A stretch of DNA of 64,000 bases from Phycisphaeraceae bacterium (GTDB lineage: Bacteria > Planctomycetota > Phycisphaerae > Phycisphaerales > Phycisphaeraceae), in contig PBAS01000032.1 of NCBI GenBank assembly GCA_002716625.1, positions 1 through 64,000 of the forward strand. Reading direction: 5' to 3'. Under the pieces are notes generated by a model that was given only the letters and a program-made list of their open reading frames with translations, was not told the DNA's origin and did not search any database. Positions 43,933 through 54,069 of this stretch are shown here, piece after piece (the stretch's first letter is position 1; the number at the start of each line of letters is the position of its first letter). The position numbers and the translations under genes are program-made.

Positions 43933-45846
43933 CTATAGGTCTAGATCCCGGGCCTCCTGGGCCCGCTCCATGATGAACTGGAATCGCGGGCTGGGGTCTT
44001 TACCCATCAATTCGCCGACAACACGGTCTGCCGCAAGTGGATCGGATATTTCGACACGCATCATTTGGCGGGTTTTGGGGTTTAGAGTTGTCTGCCACAA
44101 TACCTTTGGCATCATTTCGCCCAATCCCTTGAAGCGGGTGATGTCTGCCTTGCCATTCTTGCTGTGTTTTTTGATGATCTGATCACAGGCTTCATCATCT
44201 TGTGCCCAGTGGGTGACCTTGCCAATATCAACACGATATAGCGGTGGGCACGCAAGATAGATGCGGTGAGCTTCAATCAGTTTGCGCATGTGTCGGAAGA
44301 TGAAAGTTAACAGAAGTGTGGTGATGTGATGGCCATCTGAATCGGCATCCATGAGTAATATGATTCGGTTATATCGCAATTTGGAAATATCAAATTGTTT
44401 GCCCAGGCCGCACCCCAGGGCTGTGACAATATCGGAAAGTTCTTTGTTTTCCAGGACTTTTGCCAAGGAGGCTTGCTCGACGTTGAGGACCTTGCCGCGT
44501 AGTGGCAAAATGGCTTGTGTTTGGCGATCGCGTCCCTGCTTGGCACTGCCACCAGCTGAATCACCTTCTACGATAAACAGTTCACTGTTGGTGGATGCGG
44601 GGTTGGTGCAGTCGCTCAACTTGCCTGGAAGGTTCAGCCGATTGTTGGTCGCACTTTTGCGTGTAATGTGTGCCGATGCGGCACGTGATGCCTCACGTGC
44701 TCGTGCAGCCAGAATAATTCTTGCAATCACGGCCTCAGCCGCAGTTCGGTTGTGATTGAGCCAGTGTTCCAGGCTGGGGCGTACGGCACCATCGAGTGCA
44801 GCGAGCATGTCCTGATTGTTCAACCGCTCCTTGGTCTGTCCCTGGAATTGTGGATTGGTCAGGAAAATGCTGAGCACGCCTGTCAGGCCTTCACGGATAT
44901 CCTCTGCCGCGATGGTGATCCCCTTCGGCGTCAACTTGTGTGTGACAATGTAATTTCTGATCGCCTTTGTGACACCGCTACGCAAGCCATTCTCATGTGT
45001 CCCACCTGCCGTGGTGGGGATGCCATTTACAAAACTTCGAATGGTTTCGTCGGTTGATTCAGTCCATTGCAAAATAAGTGCGATCCGAAGTTTGGTCCTG
45101 GCATCTTCCTTGTCAAACATAAACATTGCATCATGGGAGGGCTTTGCCTGTCGATCAGAGAGGATCTTGCGTTGGAAATCGGCTAGGCCATCCTTGTGCT
45201 CAAACACGTCCTTCTGTTTATTAACCTGATCATCAAAGGTCACCTTGACCGCCTTGTGTAGAAAGCTGATGACCTCAAGTCGTTCGCGGATGAGTTGGGG
45301 ATCGAACTCCGTTTTGGGGAAAATTTTCGGGTCTGGGCAAAAGAAGATGTCCGTGCCGGTGCCCCGTGCAGTTGGGCCACGGCCTAGGCGAGTAATCGCT
45401 TTCCCATACTTGAACTTCTGTTGCCAGCGACGCCCGTTCTTGCGAATGGTGGCGACAAACTGTTTGCACAGTGCATTGACCACGCTGGCACCCACTCCGT
45501 GCAAACCTCCGGAAGTGGCATAGTTTTTTCCCTCAAATTTTCCGCCGGCATGCAGCGTGGTCAAGATGATTTCCAGGGCCGGTTTCTTAAACTTCGGATG
45601 TTTATCGACCGGAATTCCACGGCCATTATCGGTGACGGTGATCGAAGCGCCATCTTTGTGAAGCGTGACGCCAATCTCGGTGGCATGCCCGTTCATGGCT
45701 TCGTCGACGGCATTGTCCACGATCTCCCATACCAGATGATGCAAACCGCTGCTCCCTACACCACCGATGTACATGCCCGGACGTTTGCGAACCGGGTCAA
45801 GTCCTTCAAGCACGGTGATGTCTTTGGCGGTGTATGTCGCGGTCAT
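43933..45846 (-). CDS. Type II DNA topoisomerase subunit B (GyrB/ParE family)
   Basis: A 637-residue ATPase subunit. The GHKL ATPase site is visible in EIVDNAVDEAMNGHA, VTDNGRGIPVD and GGLHGVGASVVNAL; the TOPRIM metal site is FIVEGDSAGGSAKQGRDR and LMDADSDGHH; the end FKGLGEMMP...RFQFIMERAQEARDLDL is GyrB-like. It relieves or adds supercoils, or decatenates, together with subunit A, two bases upstream in the same operon. Gyrase or topoisomerase IV cannot be told apart by reading. The short length lacks the E. coli GyrB insertion. Confidence 0.94.
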   Translation of the reverse strand: MTATYTAKDITVLEGLDPVRKRPGMYIGGVGSSGLHHLVWEIVDNAVDEAMNGHATEIGVTLHKDGASITVTDNGRGIPVDKHPKFKKPALEIILTTLHAGGKFEGKNYATSGGLHGVGASVVNALCKQFVATIRKNGRRWQQKFKYGKAITRLGRGPTARGTGTDIFFCPDPKIFPKTEFDPQLIRERLEVISFLHKAVKVTFDDQVNKQKDVFEHKDGLADFQRKILSDRQAKPSHDAMFMFDKEDARTKLRIALILQWTESTDETIRSFVNGIPTTAGGTHENGLRSGVTKAIRNYIVTHKLTPKGITIAAEDIREGLTGVLSIFLTNPQFQGQTKERLNNQDMLAALDGAVRPSLEHWLNHNRTAAEAVIARIILAARAREASRAASAHITRKSATNNRLNLPGKLSDCTNPASTNSELFIVEGDSAGGSAKQGRDRQTQAILPLRGKVLNVEQASLAKVLENKELSDIVTALGCGLGKQFDISKLRYNRIILLMDADSDGHHITTLLLTFIFRHMRKLIEAHRIYLACPPLYRVDIGKVTHWAQDDEACDQIIKKHSKNGKADITRFKGLGEMMPKVLWQTTLNPKTRQMMRVEISDPLAADRVVGELMGKDPSPRFQFIMERAQEARDLDL

Positions 45847-45848
45847 GA

Positions 45849-48287
45849 TTAATCTTCAATGGATTGCGGTGTGGCGATTCCATCGGGAATAACATGTTTA
45901 ATCGATCCCCGTTTCATGATCTGTCTGCCTTTGCCACCGCGGCTGGTGACTTCATACTTGGCGGTGCTAATCGTGCGCTTGCTTCCCTGGCTGGTTATAA
46001 CTTCCAACAGGTCGCGATCACCCTGTGATACTTTGAAGCCAATGACATGGTCATCCTTGGTTACCTTGATGAGGATCACGCCGCGGCCCGGGCCGGCGAG
46101 GTAATTCACTTCCTCGGCACAGCAAAGGATTGCCCGTGCCTTATGGGTGATTGAAATTATAGTTTCATCGCCAAACAGGCGTGACACACCCACGACTTCA
46201 GCCCCAGGGGTCATCCGGGCGTATCGTCGTCCGTTTCGTGTACTTGGCTCGACAAACGATTCGAACCCGAATCGTAAACTGTAACCGTTGGTGGTCACTG
46301 CAAGTGCATGGGATGGTGGAGCATGGTCTTCATCGGGCGGCTTGATATCACCAATACTACGCAAGTCCAGGCTGAAAGCCGCGATGATACGTTCACCATC
46401 TTTTAGCTTGAAAAGCTTTTGTATGGGTTGGCCGTGGCCAGTGGTTGCAGGGATGTCTGCAATACGACAGGTATAAGCCGTGCCGAGGCTTGAAAAGAAC
46501 ACGCAGCTAGCACTGGTCGATCCGGCGAATACAGTTAGAACACGGTCGCCTTCACGCAAGCGAGTGGCGGCTGGATCCTTGATTTCCTTTTGACGCTTTA
46601 CCCAACCATCGGCTGTAATCAATACATGGTTGTCTTCCTTGATAATGAAATCCTTTGCTGTGAACTGTGGTTCATCGCTAACAGTAGCAATAATCGTACG
46701 GCGCGAGTCGCCTTTGGCATAAGAGGCCTTAACCTGCTTGATCTCATCGCGCACGATTCCCCAGCGACCCTCTTCATCGGCAAGTAACCTGTTGATCTGG
46801 CGGGCCCGTTTCCGTTTGTCCTTGAGTTCGTCCCGAATGACCTGTATCTCGAGTCGGGCCAGCCGATACAATTTCAACTCAAGGATCGCATCGGTTTGTT
46901 CAGTATCGAGTTTGAAACGTCGCATGATCTTGACGGCGGCATCGGCCTTGCCGTCTGAGCCTCGGATGATCTTGATGATCTGATCCAGGCAATCAAAGAC
47001 GGTCGAAAATCCCTCAAGAATATGAATGCGTCTTTTGAGTGCGGCTAGTTCATGTTCGAGCCGGCGTGTGATAACCTCCAAGCGGAAGGTTAGAAAATGT
47101 CCCAGAATTTCCCGTAGATCGCTACGCTGGGGACGTCCAACCTCGGGGTTTTCAGTCGGAATCAGGCATGTCAGGTTGACGTTGTAATTTAGTTGCAAAG
47201 GCGTATGCTTAAATAAGTAAGCCATGACCTTCTGGTCATCGGCGTCTTTCTTTATTTCAAGTTCGACCCGAACGTCGTCGGTAGAGATGTCGCGGACATC
47301 GAGTAGTTGGGGCAGTTTTCGGGTTACAGCAACGTCCGCAATACGTTCAACGAGAACGCTTTTGTTGACCGTGTATGGAACGGACTTGATGTAGATCGTC
47401 TTGGTACTACGCTTTGCGGGCCCCTTTTCCCATGTGGCTCGCAAGCGTATTGGTCCACTTCCCGTTTGATAAATGGATTTCAACTCCGCGGGGGAGTTGA
47501 GAATCTGGCCGCCGGTAGGAAAGTCGGGGCCTTTGATGATCTTACATAACTGAGGGGTTTTTAGTTCGGGTTTGTCCAGTAAGCGTAGTAAAGCTGTACA
47601 AACCTCTCCAAGGTTGTGAGGAGGAATATTGGTGGCCATCCCCACGGCAATCCCGGTTGAGCCGTTGACCAGGAGGTTGGGTATCCGCGCGGGTAGTACA
47701 ACCGGCTCATTGCGGGTTCCATCATAGTTCGGTCGCATGGCGACCGTGTCCTGACCGATTTCGATGAGCATCTCGTTGGCAATTTGACCCAACCGGCACT
47801 CGGTATACCGCATCGCGGCCGCAGCGTCACCGTCTAGGGAGCCAAAGTTGCCGCTGCCATCAACCAGGGGCACGCGCAGGGAAAACGGTTGTGCCATACG
47901 GACCAACGCATCGTAGATCGCGGTATCCCCATGTGGGTGATAACCGCCCATTACATCACCCACGATCTTAGCGCATTTGCGATGTTTGGCATCGGCAGTT
48001 ACCCGCTGTTGCCACATCGTGTAGAGAATACGGCGTTGCACGGGCTTAAGGCCGTCCCGTACATCGGGTAACGCGCGACTTGTGATCACGGAAAGGGCAT
48101 AATTTAGATAGCGGCTTCGGGCCACCTCATGTAGTGCAACCCGGTGGCCATTGCCTCCGGGAGAGGCATCGCCTGAAGCAGCGTCAATGTTCGGGTCATC
48201 AAACAGGGTACGCTGTGATTTTCTTTTGGTGCGGCGTTTGGCCAACGAAGTGGCCCTCCCTGGCGTATTTCGAACGGAGTTCGGCAT
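45849..48287 (-). CDS. Type II DNA topoisomerase subunit A (GyrA/ParC family)
   Basis: An 812-residue DNA breakage and reunion subunit. [29 protein letters not shown] and [20 protein letters not shown] are the winged-helix region; the catalytic Tyr is at about residue 161 in [10 protein letters not shown]. The C-terminal beta-pinwheel has repeated segments. A sequence like the GyrA box (SRGGKG) occurs only near the extreme C-terminus, in the last blade, rather than in the first blade as in gyrase. The first 45 residues are basic and poorly conserved. Cotranscription with subunit B is likely. Confidence 0.93.
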   Translation of the reverse strand: MPNSVRNTPGRATSLAKRRTKRKSQRTLFDDPNIDAASGDASPGGNGHRVALHEVARSRYLNYALSVITSRALPDVRDGLKPVQRRILYTMWQQRVTADAKHRKCAKIVGDVMGGYHPHGDTAIYDALVRMAQPFSLRVPLVDGSGNFGSLDGDAAAAMRYTECRLGQIANEMLIEIGQDTVAMRPNYDGTRNEPVVLPARIPNLLVNGSTGIAVGMATNIPPHNLGEVCTALLRLLDKPELKTPQLCKIIKGPDFPTGGQILNSPAELKSIYQTGSGPIRLRATWEKGPAKRSTKTIYIKSVPYTVNKSVLVERIADVAVTRKLPQLLDVRDISTDDVRVELEIKKDADDQKVMAYLFKHTPLQLNYNVNLTCLIPTENPEVGRPQRSDLREILGHFLTFRLEVITRRLEHELAALKRRIHILEGFSTVFDCLDQIIKIIRGSDGKADAAVKIMRRFKLDTEQTDAILELKLYRLARLEIQVIRDELKDKRKRARQINRLLADEEGRWGIVRDEIKQVKASYAKGDSRRTIIATVSDEPQFTAKDFIIKEDNHVLITADGWVKRQKEIKDPAATRLREGDRVLTVFAGSTSASCVFFSSLGTAYTCRIADIPATTGHGQPIQKLFKLKDGERIIAAFSLDLRSIGDIKPPDEDHAPPSHALAVTTNGYSLRFGFESFVEPSTRNGRRYARMTPGAEVVGVSRLFGDETIISITHKARAILCCAEEVNYLAGPGRGVILIKVTKDDHVIGFKVSQGDRDLLEVITSQGSKRTISTAKYEVTSRGGKGRQIMKRGSIKHVIPDGIATPQSIED

Positions 48288-48377
48288 CCAATGCCGGGTT
48301 CGCGCCTAAATTAGGCATTTGGTGGTGAAAGTACAAGTTTTGCGCAGCTATGCCCCAAGCCGATAAAATGTGTGGTT

Positions 48378-48878
48378 ATGCAACGTATACTGGCGATAGA
48401 CCCGGGCTTGCGGACCATTGGTTACGCAGTGGTGGACTTAGCTGACAATGCTTTAGAGCCCAAGTGCATCGATGCGGGGAAGATCGCGCTGGATACAGGG
48501 CTACGGATTGAAGGGCGGTTGGGGCAACTATATGACGATTTGGTAAGTCTGATCGAAGAACATCATCCGCATTATTTGGCAGTCGAAAAGCTTTTTGCCC
48601 ATTACCGCCATCCGCGAACGGCGATTCTTATGGCTCATGCACGCGGAGTGGTCCTGCTTTGTGCACAGCAGGCAAATATCCCGGTCCAAGATTTGTCGGC
48701 GACCGAGGTGAAGAAAGCAATTACCGGTTACGGCCATGCATCGAAGCAGCAGATACAACGGGCTGTTCAGCGCCAGTGCCGACTGCCCGAAATACCCAGC
48801 CCTCCTGATGTGGCGGATGCCATTGCCATTGCTATTACATTTGCACGGCGAATTGCGTTGGCGCAGATCCAACGCTAG
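48378..48878 (+). CDS. ruvC: Holliday junction resolvase RuvC
   Basis: A 166-residue endonuclease that resolves Holliday junctions with RuvAB. The acidic catalytic residues appear as ILAIDPGLRTIGY, LAVEKLFAHYRHP and PPDVADAIAIAI; VKKAITGYGHASKQQIQ is the conserved DNA-contact segment. The length is normal. ATG 48378 matches the family start; GTG 48372 would add two residues. It is divergent from the topoisomerase operon, and ruvA/ruvB are not in the window. Confidence 0.95.
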   Translation: MQRILAIDPGLRTIGYAVVDLADNALEPKCIDAGKIALDTGLRIEGRLGQLYDDLVSLIEEHHPHYLAVEKLFAHYRHPRTAILMAHARGVVLLCAQQANIPVQDLSATEVKKAITGYGHASKQQIQRAVQRQCRLPEIPSPPDVADAIAIAITFARRIALAQIQR

Positions 48879-49100
48879 CTGGGCGCAAGTTTATTTGTTT
48901 CTATGGTCTGTACATGTCTTTTTGCATAGCCATGCTCTTGGTTGGATCATTTCTAAAGTGGTGCAGTATGGGTTCGTAGCTATGCAACGGTCTGGGCAGG
49001 ATTTGCTTCTTCTCAGGAAAAATTCATCTCTATCTCCTCCGATTTGTTCTGCGTATTCAATGCCTATTTGACTGATTGTGATGTCCTGACGTGAAATCGA

Positions 49101-49643
49101 TTAGGCAATCGTTGCTTCAAGGACCTGGAATATTCCCTTGCAAAACGCCGGCAGGTCCTCTGGCTTACGACTGGAGATGAAATGGCGGTCGACAACCACG
49201 GGTTCATCCACCCAAGTGGCGCCTGCGTTGATGAGATCGTCCTTAATTCCCAATGATCCCGTCACTTTTACACCGTGGTAAACGCCAGCCGAAATGGCTA
49301 TCCAACCACCATGACAGATCGCAGCGATCATTTTGGCGGATTCATTGAATTCCCGAACGAGTTCGAGTGCCTTCGGTTCGCGTCGAAGTTTATCCGGCAT
49401 CCAGCCTCCAGGAAGAATCAGGCCTTGGTAATCCTGGCTGTCTATGTCATGAATGCAAGCGTCACTGATACATGGATAGCCATTCTTTCCATGATAGGTG
49501 GCACCAGCTTCGGGTGCCGCCACCGTTACGGTTCGGCCTGCTTCCAAAAGGCGGAGTTTGGGATACCACAGTTCAAGATCCTCGTAGTCGGGGCCGGTGA
49601 GGACTAAAATATGTTGTGTGTTCATGGCAATATCCATTTCCAT
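49101..49643 (-). CDS. DJ-1/PfpI family protein
   Basis: A protein of about 180 residues with the PfpI fold: ILVLTGPDYEDLELWYP, QGLILPGGWMPDKLR and the nucleophile elbow AAICHGGWIAISAG containing the catalytic Cys, followed by RHFISSRKPEDLPAFC. Similar proteins act as deglycases, proteases or chaperones. The exact start is unclear: ATG at 49643, 49637 and 49625 are all in frame, and none has a good SD. It is divergent from the sugar isomerase, sharing an about 60-base gap between starts. Confidence 0.9.
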   Translation of the reverse strand: MEMDIAMNTQHILVLTGPDYEDLELWYPKLRLLEAGRTVTVAAPEAGATYHGKNGYPCISDACIHDIDSQDYQGLILPGGWMPDKLRREPKALELVREFNESAKMIAAICHGGWIAISAGVYHGVKVTGSLGIKDDLINAGATWVDEPVVVDRHFISSRKPEDLPAFCKGIFQVLEATIA

Positions 49644-49705
49644 CTATGGTGTGGGTCCATTATAAGATGGCTGTATTGTATGCTAACGCAAGGGGTGCCC
49701 TAGTT

Positions 49706-50920
49706 ATGAAAAGCCAAAGGATGAGCCGGATCTTCGAAGCGCTGGACAGTTTCGAGATTGAATTGCCCAGTTGGGGTTTTGCTGACACGGGGACACGGTT
49801 CGGTAAGTTTTTTCAGGAGGCGTCTGCCTCTACGACAGAAGAAAAGTTTCATGACGCTGGGTTGGTCCATCAGCTTACCGGCGCCTGTCCAACCGTGGCG
49901 GTACATGTGCGTTGGGATTTTAAGACCGGGCAACATCCGCGCGAGGTGGTACGGTTGGCTGAAAAATATGGGGTTGGCATCGGATCTATTAATCCGAACC
50001 TTTTCCAGGATCAGTGTTACAAGTTGGGTTCATTTTGTTCGCCCGATGCGGCTGCTCGTCGTGCTGCGATGACCCATACCCTCGATTGTGTGGAGATCGG
50101 CCGACTTGTTAAAAGCAAATACTTGACCTTTTGGTTAGGTGACGGGACAAACTATCCAGGTCAGGACAATATCGTTCGTCGCAAGAGGGATCTGCAGAGA
50201 GCATTTCGCCGAGTTGCGGAGACGATGCCATCGCGGATGACAATGTTGATTGAGTACAAGCCGTTTGAACCAGCCTTTTACCACACGGATATTGCGGACT
50301 GGGGGATGGCCTACGTATTCTGCAAATATGCTTCTTCTGGAATGAGAGGAAGGCGAGTGAAGGTTTTAGTGGACACCGGTCACCATTATCAGTCAGTTAA
50401 TATCGAACATATCGTTGCCTTTCTATTGGATGAAGGCATGATTGGTGGTTTCCACTTTAATGACCGCAAGTATGCTGATGATGATTTGACACTTGGCTCA
50501 ATTGACCCCTACGCCACCTTTCGCATATTCAATCAGATCGTCCAACATGCGTTTGACACGGGGAAAGACCCAAAGCTTGCTTATATGATTGACCAGTCAC
50601 ACAATCTCAAGCCGAAAATAGAAGCGATGGTGCAGTCGGTTGATCTTGCACAACGCCTGTTTGTGAAGGCCCACCTTGTTGATCGCAAGGCCTTGGCCCG
50701 TGCGCAGCAAAAGGGAGATGTTGTTGCTGCTGAGCGGTTGTTGCAGGATGCATACGAGACAGATGTTCGCCATGTCGTTAGAGATTGGCGTGCCAGCCGA
50801 AAACTTCCTCTCGACCCCTTGGGTGAGTTGCGGTCTTCTGGTGTCATTAATCACCTGGGTCGTCAGCGTAGTGCTGCACGTAAAGCACGCGGTGAGGTTC
50901 AGGTTGCATCATATGCTTGA
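49706..50920 (+). CDS. Sugar isomerase of the L-rhamnose isomerase (RhaI) type
   Basis: A 404-residue TIM-barrel isomerase. IELPSWGFADTGTRFGKF, VAVHVRWDF, TFWLGDGTNYPGQDN, IEYKPFEPAFYHTD, LVDTGHHYQSVNIEHI and GGFHFNDRKYADDDLT supply the expected His/Glu/Asp metal ligands. The pattern matches the Pseudomonas-type L-rhamnose isomerase with broad aldose/ketose activity. The ATG at 49706 lies about ten bases after AAGGGG; the frame is open to 49616. It precedes an iron alcohol dehydrogenase by 43 bases, consistent with a rhamnose or related deoxysugar pathway, though kinase and aldolase genes are absent. Confidence 0.85.
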   Translation: MKSQRMSRIFEALDSFEIELPSWGFADTGTRFGKFFQEASASTTEEKFHDAGLVHQLTGACPTVAVHVRWDFKTGQHPREVVRLAEKYGVGIGSINPNLFQDQCYKLGSFCSPDAAARRAAMTHTLDCVEIGRLVKSKYLTFWLGDGTNYPGQDNIVRRKRDLQRAFRRVAETMPSRMTMLIEYKPFEPAFYHTDIADWGMAYVFCKYASSGMRGRRVKVLVDTGHHYQSVNIEHIVAFLLDEGMIGGFHFNDRKYADDDLTLGSIDPYATFRIFNQIVQHAFDTGKDPKLAYMIDQSHNLKPKIEAMVQSVDLAQRLFVKAHLVDRKALARAQQKGDVVAAERLLQDAYETDVRHVVRDWRASRKLPLDPLGELRSSGVINHLGRQRSAARKARGEVQVASYA

Positions 50921-50963
50921 TTTGGTCATATTCAGATCATGTATTTAATTTGGGGATGTCGTA

Positions 50964-52088
50964 TTGATTACGCCAACATTGAACTATGTGACAAGCGTAT
51001 TTTTTGATGTTCGTGTCAAAGATGTCTTGCCGGAAGTCATGTCGGGTTTGGGTATCAGCAGGCCCATGCTAATAACCGATCCGGGTCTGAAGGACTTGGG
51101 CATCCTTGATCGGCTTGGAGTTGATGTTGAGGCGGTCTATGACCAAGTGCAGACCAATCCAACGGAAGCTAGTGCGATGGCGGCTCTGGCTGTCTATGTG
51201 GATAATGGATGTGACGGATGTGTGGGCATCGGTGGTGGCTCGTCAATGGATTTAGCCAAGGTGGTGGCCTTGCTGGTTGGCCATAATCCTCCCTTGTGTC
51301 AATATGCATTCATTCACGGCGGGGTAAAAAAAATCAACCCAAGCCTGATGCCGCCGGTCGTGGCAGTTCCAACAACAGCAGGTAGTGGTAGCGAGGTGGG
51401 GCGAGCGGCGTTGGTAAGTCTTGATACCGGAGACAAGTTGGCGCTCATCAGTTCGGCGCTGGTGCCCAAAGCGGCAGTTTGCGATCCAGATCTAACATTA
51501 TCCATGCCAGTAGGACTTACAGCAGCCACCGGGATGGATGCAATTTCGCACTGCATCGAAACATATTGTAGTCCAAGATTCAATCCGATCGCCGAGTCCA
51601 TTGCAATTGATGGTCTTGTGCGTGGGTGGAAAAATATTCGCAAGGCAACTGCGGATGGGACTGATCGAAATGCACGCCGGGAAATGTTGATGGCTGCTTT
51701 GGCCGGTGGTCTTACATTTCAAAAGGGGCTTGGTGCGGTTCATAGCCTCAGCCATGCATTGGGCGCGTTTGTAAAAAAGCCGTTGCATCATGGGGCGCTC
51801 AACGCGATATTTCTTCCCCATGTGGTACGGTTTAATCTTAAAGATTGTCGTCAGAAGCTGCAGATTATTGCAGGCCGACTGCACCTGGACTCTGCGGATG
51901 AATTGCCGGATGTATTGGCGGAACTTGTCTTAGAACTGGGATTGCCAACATGCCTTAAGGAGTTGGGTGTAACTGCCGAAGATCTGCAGCCGTTTGCGGC
52001 CAAGGCCTTGGCGGATCATTGCAGTGCAACGAATCCTAGAGCCATGAGCATCGATGATTGCATGATGCTTTATGATGCGGCATTATGA
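50964..52088 (+). CDS. Iron-containing alcohol dehydrogenase
   Basis: A 374-residue group III metal-dependent dehydrogenase. CVGIGGGSSMDLAKVVAL binds NAD(P), VPTTAGSGSEVGRAALV is conserved, and metal ligands lie in AISHCIETY, AVHSLSHALGAF and LHHGALNAI. It interconverts alcohols and aldehydes. The start is TTG (50964) with GGGG ten bases upstream; no ATG suits the fold. Placed after a rhamnose-type isomerase, it may reduce lactaldehyde to propanediol, the product of deoxysugar cleavage. That role is inferred from context. Confidence 0.9.
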   Translation: MITPTLNYVTSVFFDVRVKDVLPEVMSGLGISRPMLITDPGLKDLGILDRLGVDVEAVYDQVQTNPTEASAMAALAVYVDNGCDGCVGIGGGSSMDLAKVVALLVGHNPPLCQYAFIHGGVKKINPSLMPPVVAVPTTAGSGSEVGRAALVSLDTGDKLALISSALVPKAAVCDPDLTLSMPVGLTAATGMDAISHCIETYCSPRFNPIAESIAIDGLVRGWKNIRKATADGTDRNARREMLMAALAGGLTFQKGLGAVHSLSHALGAFVKKPLHHGALNAIFLPHVVRFNLKDCRQKLQIIAGRLHLDSADELPDVLAELVLELGLPTCLKELGVTAEDLQPFAAKALADHCSATNPRAMSIDDCMMLYDAAL

Positions 52089-52356
52089 TATTATTAAAAA
52101 ATACAAGTGTCTGATTGTGTGCCCCAACACCCCGCAGTTTAGGATTTTAAACTTTTCGAATGCTGGTAGTCGCTTGGTGTTTTTAACTGAGAAAATAAAC
52201 CTCCTGCTATTTGTCTTGTAGGCTTCTACAGCAAGAAAAGGTGGGTGGGGTATCTTGTTATATTGCGGGTTGCAATAAGGAGTGTACGGTTCCTATCATG
52301 TTCTTAGGGTACAGCGCGATTCGGATATGAAGATTTTGCCGATCCAAAGAGGCGTG

Positions 52357-52737
52357 TTAGTCCAATGGGGGCCGATACCCCGCTCTGCAGCCCGGCGCTT
52401 CTCCCACCTCTACTTGATGCACATGTACAGATTGGGGTAGTTGCTTGGCGACTTGTTGACCGATCCATTGGGCGACTCGTTCGGCCGTTGGGTTGACTCG
52501 ACCATTACTGAATGGTTCTACGTCATTGAGATTGCTTGTGTCCAGTTGGGCAATCAGGGCATCAACAATTCGTTCTAACTCATGAAAATCCATGACAATT
52601 TCAATCTTGTCAAGGTGTTGTGAGCCGACTGTGAGGTCAACAGTCCAGTTATGTCCGTGCAGTGGTTCAATACTGCCGTCATAAAGACGGAGCGCATGGG
52701 CTGCAGAAAAAACGCGGTGGATGGTGATTTCGAACAT
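52357..52737 (-). CDS. 6-pyruvoyl-tetrahydropterin synthase family protein, PTPS-III-like
   Basis: A 126-residue pterin enzyme. Zinc ligands are the His in FSAAHALRLYD and the two in LHGHNW. The Cys that normally precedes HGH in QueD and PTPS is absent; instead the segment reads EPLHGH, the ExxHGH pattern that I recall for PTPS-III enzymes, which replace FolB in folate synthesis. VEVGEAPGCRAGYRP carries the catalytic Glu. The frame is open upstream to 52860, but the family start MFEITIHRVFSAAH is at 52737. Confidence 0.85.
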   Translation of the reverse strand: MFEITIHRVFSAAHALRLYDGSIEPLHGHNWTVDLTVGSQHLDKIEIVMDFHELERIVDALIAQLDTSNLNDVEPFSNGRVNPTAERVAQWIGQQVAKQLPQSVHVHQVEVGEAPGCRAGYRPPLD

Positions 52738-52984
52738 GCGACATACTGTCCCCGCTGGACTCGAATCTGGCAACCTTCCGGGTGCTCGAGCCCTCTTGGG
52801 GGGTGCTGCGATGGTCGGGGCTTTGGGGGCCACCACCGGTATTTTGGCCTTTGGGGACAAGGGCTTGGTGTGATATTTGTCGCCTTTTTTTCATCATTGT
52901 GGCAAGGTGCCACGACAACGGCATGCGAAACTGATGAATCTGATTACTTTTCAGTATCTGCCAGATTTAGATATGCTCATGGGC

Positions 52985-54067
52985 ATGGTTTCAATCACGC
53001 TGGCTGGTCTTCGCAAATGTTTTGGCGCAACGGTGGCGGTTGACGGGGTCGATCTAAGCGTTGATAGGGGCAATTTGTTTTTCCTGCTCGGCCCTAGTGG
53101 ATGTGGTAAGACAACACTCTTACGGATGATTGCCGGATTTACTGAGCCCACGGCCGGATCGATTCAGTTTGATGGTAAAGACGTGACCTGTCTAGCCGCC
53201 AATCGTCGCAGTTGTGGAATGGTCTTTCAGAACTACGCCCTGTGGCCGCACATGTCAGTTCGGCAGAATGTCGGGTTCGGCCTCGAAGTACGTAAAGTGC
53301 GTGGTCAGTCCAAGATGGCACGAATTGATCAGGCTTTGGATCGTGTCAAGATGGGAAAGTATGCTCACCGCAAACCCAATGAGCTTTCCGGTGGGCAGCA
53401 GCAGCGTGTGGCACTGGCCAGGGCATTGGTCATCGAGCCAAGCGTATTGCTGCTTGATGAGCCGTTGAGCAATCTGGATGCAAGGTTACGGCTTGAACTG
53501 CGTGGGCAAATCAAGCAAATTTGCAAAGAGGCCAACATCACGACCGTTTATGTCACTCATGATCAGGACGAAGCGCTCTCCATGGCCGACACTATTGCCG
53601 TATTCAATGCCGGTAAGGTAATCCAAATGGGAACACCGCATGACTTGTATCGGCATCCCCAATATCAATTCGTGGCTGATTTTCTGGGTGACAGTAATTT
53701 CCTGCCGGCTCAGATCGCAGGTCGTGACGGTGATACGGTAATCCTCAATTGCAAGGTCGGCCGGTTAAGATCGTCAACATTTCCAAAGAATGTGCCGACA
53801 ACCGGAAGTGTGACGTGTTCCATCCGGCCTGGCGCGATTCGTATTACCTGTGATCGCGGAACTGAAGTGTCTGATCAGGTAAACCACATTGCCAACGTGC
53901 AGTGCCATCAGATGACCTATCTGGGTGAAACGGGCCAGTATGAGGTTACTGTGGATGACTCGCTGCCGTTAAGGATTTGTGAACTGAACCCAGCCCTGGT
54001 TGGCCGTGTCAATAAGACACTTGACATTGAGTTTGATTCCCAAGACGTGGTGATTCTTAATGATTGA
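52985..54067 (+). CDS. ABC transporter ATP-binding protein, PotA/FbpC/UgpC type
   Basis: An ATPase of about 360 residues. Walker A is GPSGCGKTTLLRM, the Q-loop GMVFQNYALWPHMSV, the signature LSGGQQQRVALARAL, Walker B VLLLDEPLSNLD and the switch His in VYVTHDQDEALSM. A C-terminal TOBE-like domain follows, typical of importers for polyamines, iron or sugars. No permease or binding protein lies nearby, so it may serve a distant system. The start is unclear: ATG at 52973, 52979 and 52985 cluster without a good SD. It ends two bases from the convergent mraY. Confidence 0.9.
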   Translation: MVSITLAGLRKCFGATVAVDGVDLSVDRGNLFFLLGPSGCGKTTLLRMIAGFTEPTAGSIQFDGKDVTCLAANRRSCGMVFQNYALWPHMSVRQNVGFGLEVRKVRGQSKMARIDQALDRVKMGKYAHRKPNELSGGQQQRVALARALVIEPSVLLLDEPLSNLDARLRLELRGQIKQICKEANITTVYVTHDQDEALSMADTIAVFNAGKVIQMGTPHDLYRHPQYQFVADFLGDSNFLPAQIAGRDGDTVILNCKVGRLRSSTFPKNVPTTGSVTCSIRPGAIRITCDRGTEVSDQVNHIANVQCHQMTYLGETGQYEVTVDDSLPLRICELNPALVGRVNKTLDIEFDSQDVVILND

Positions 54068-54069
54068 CT

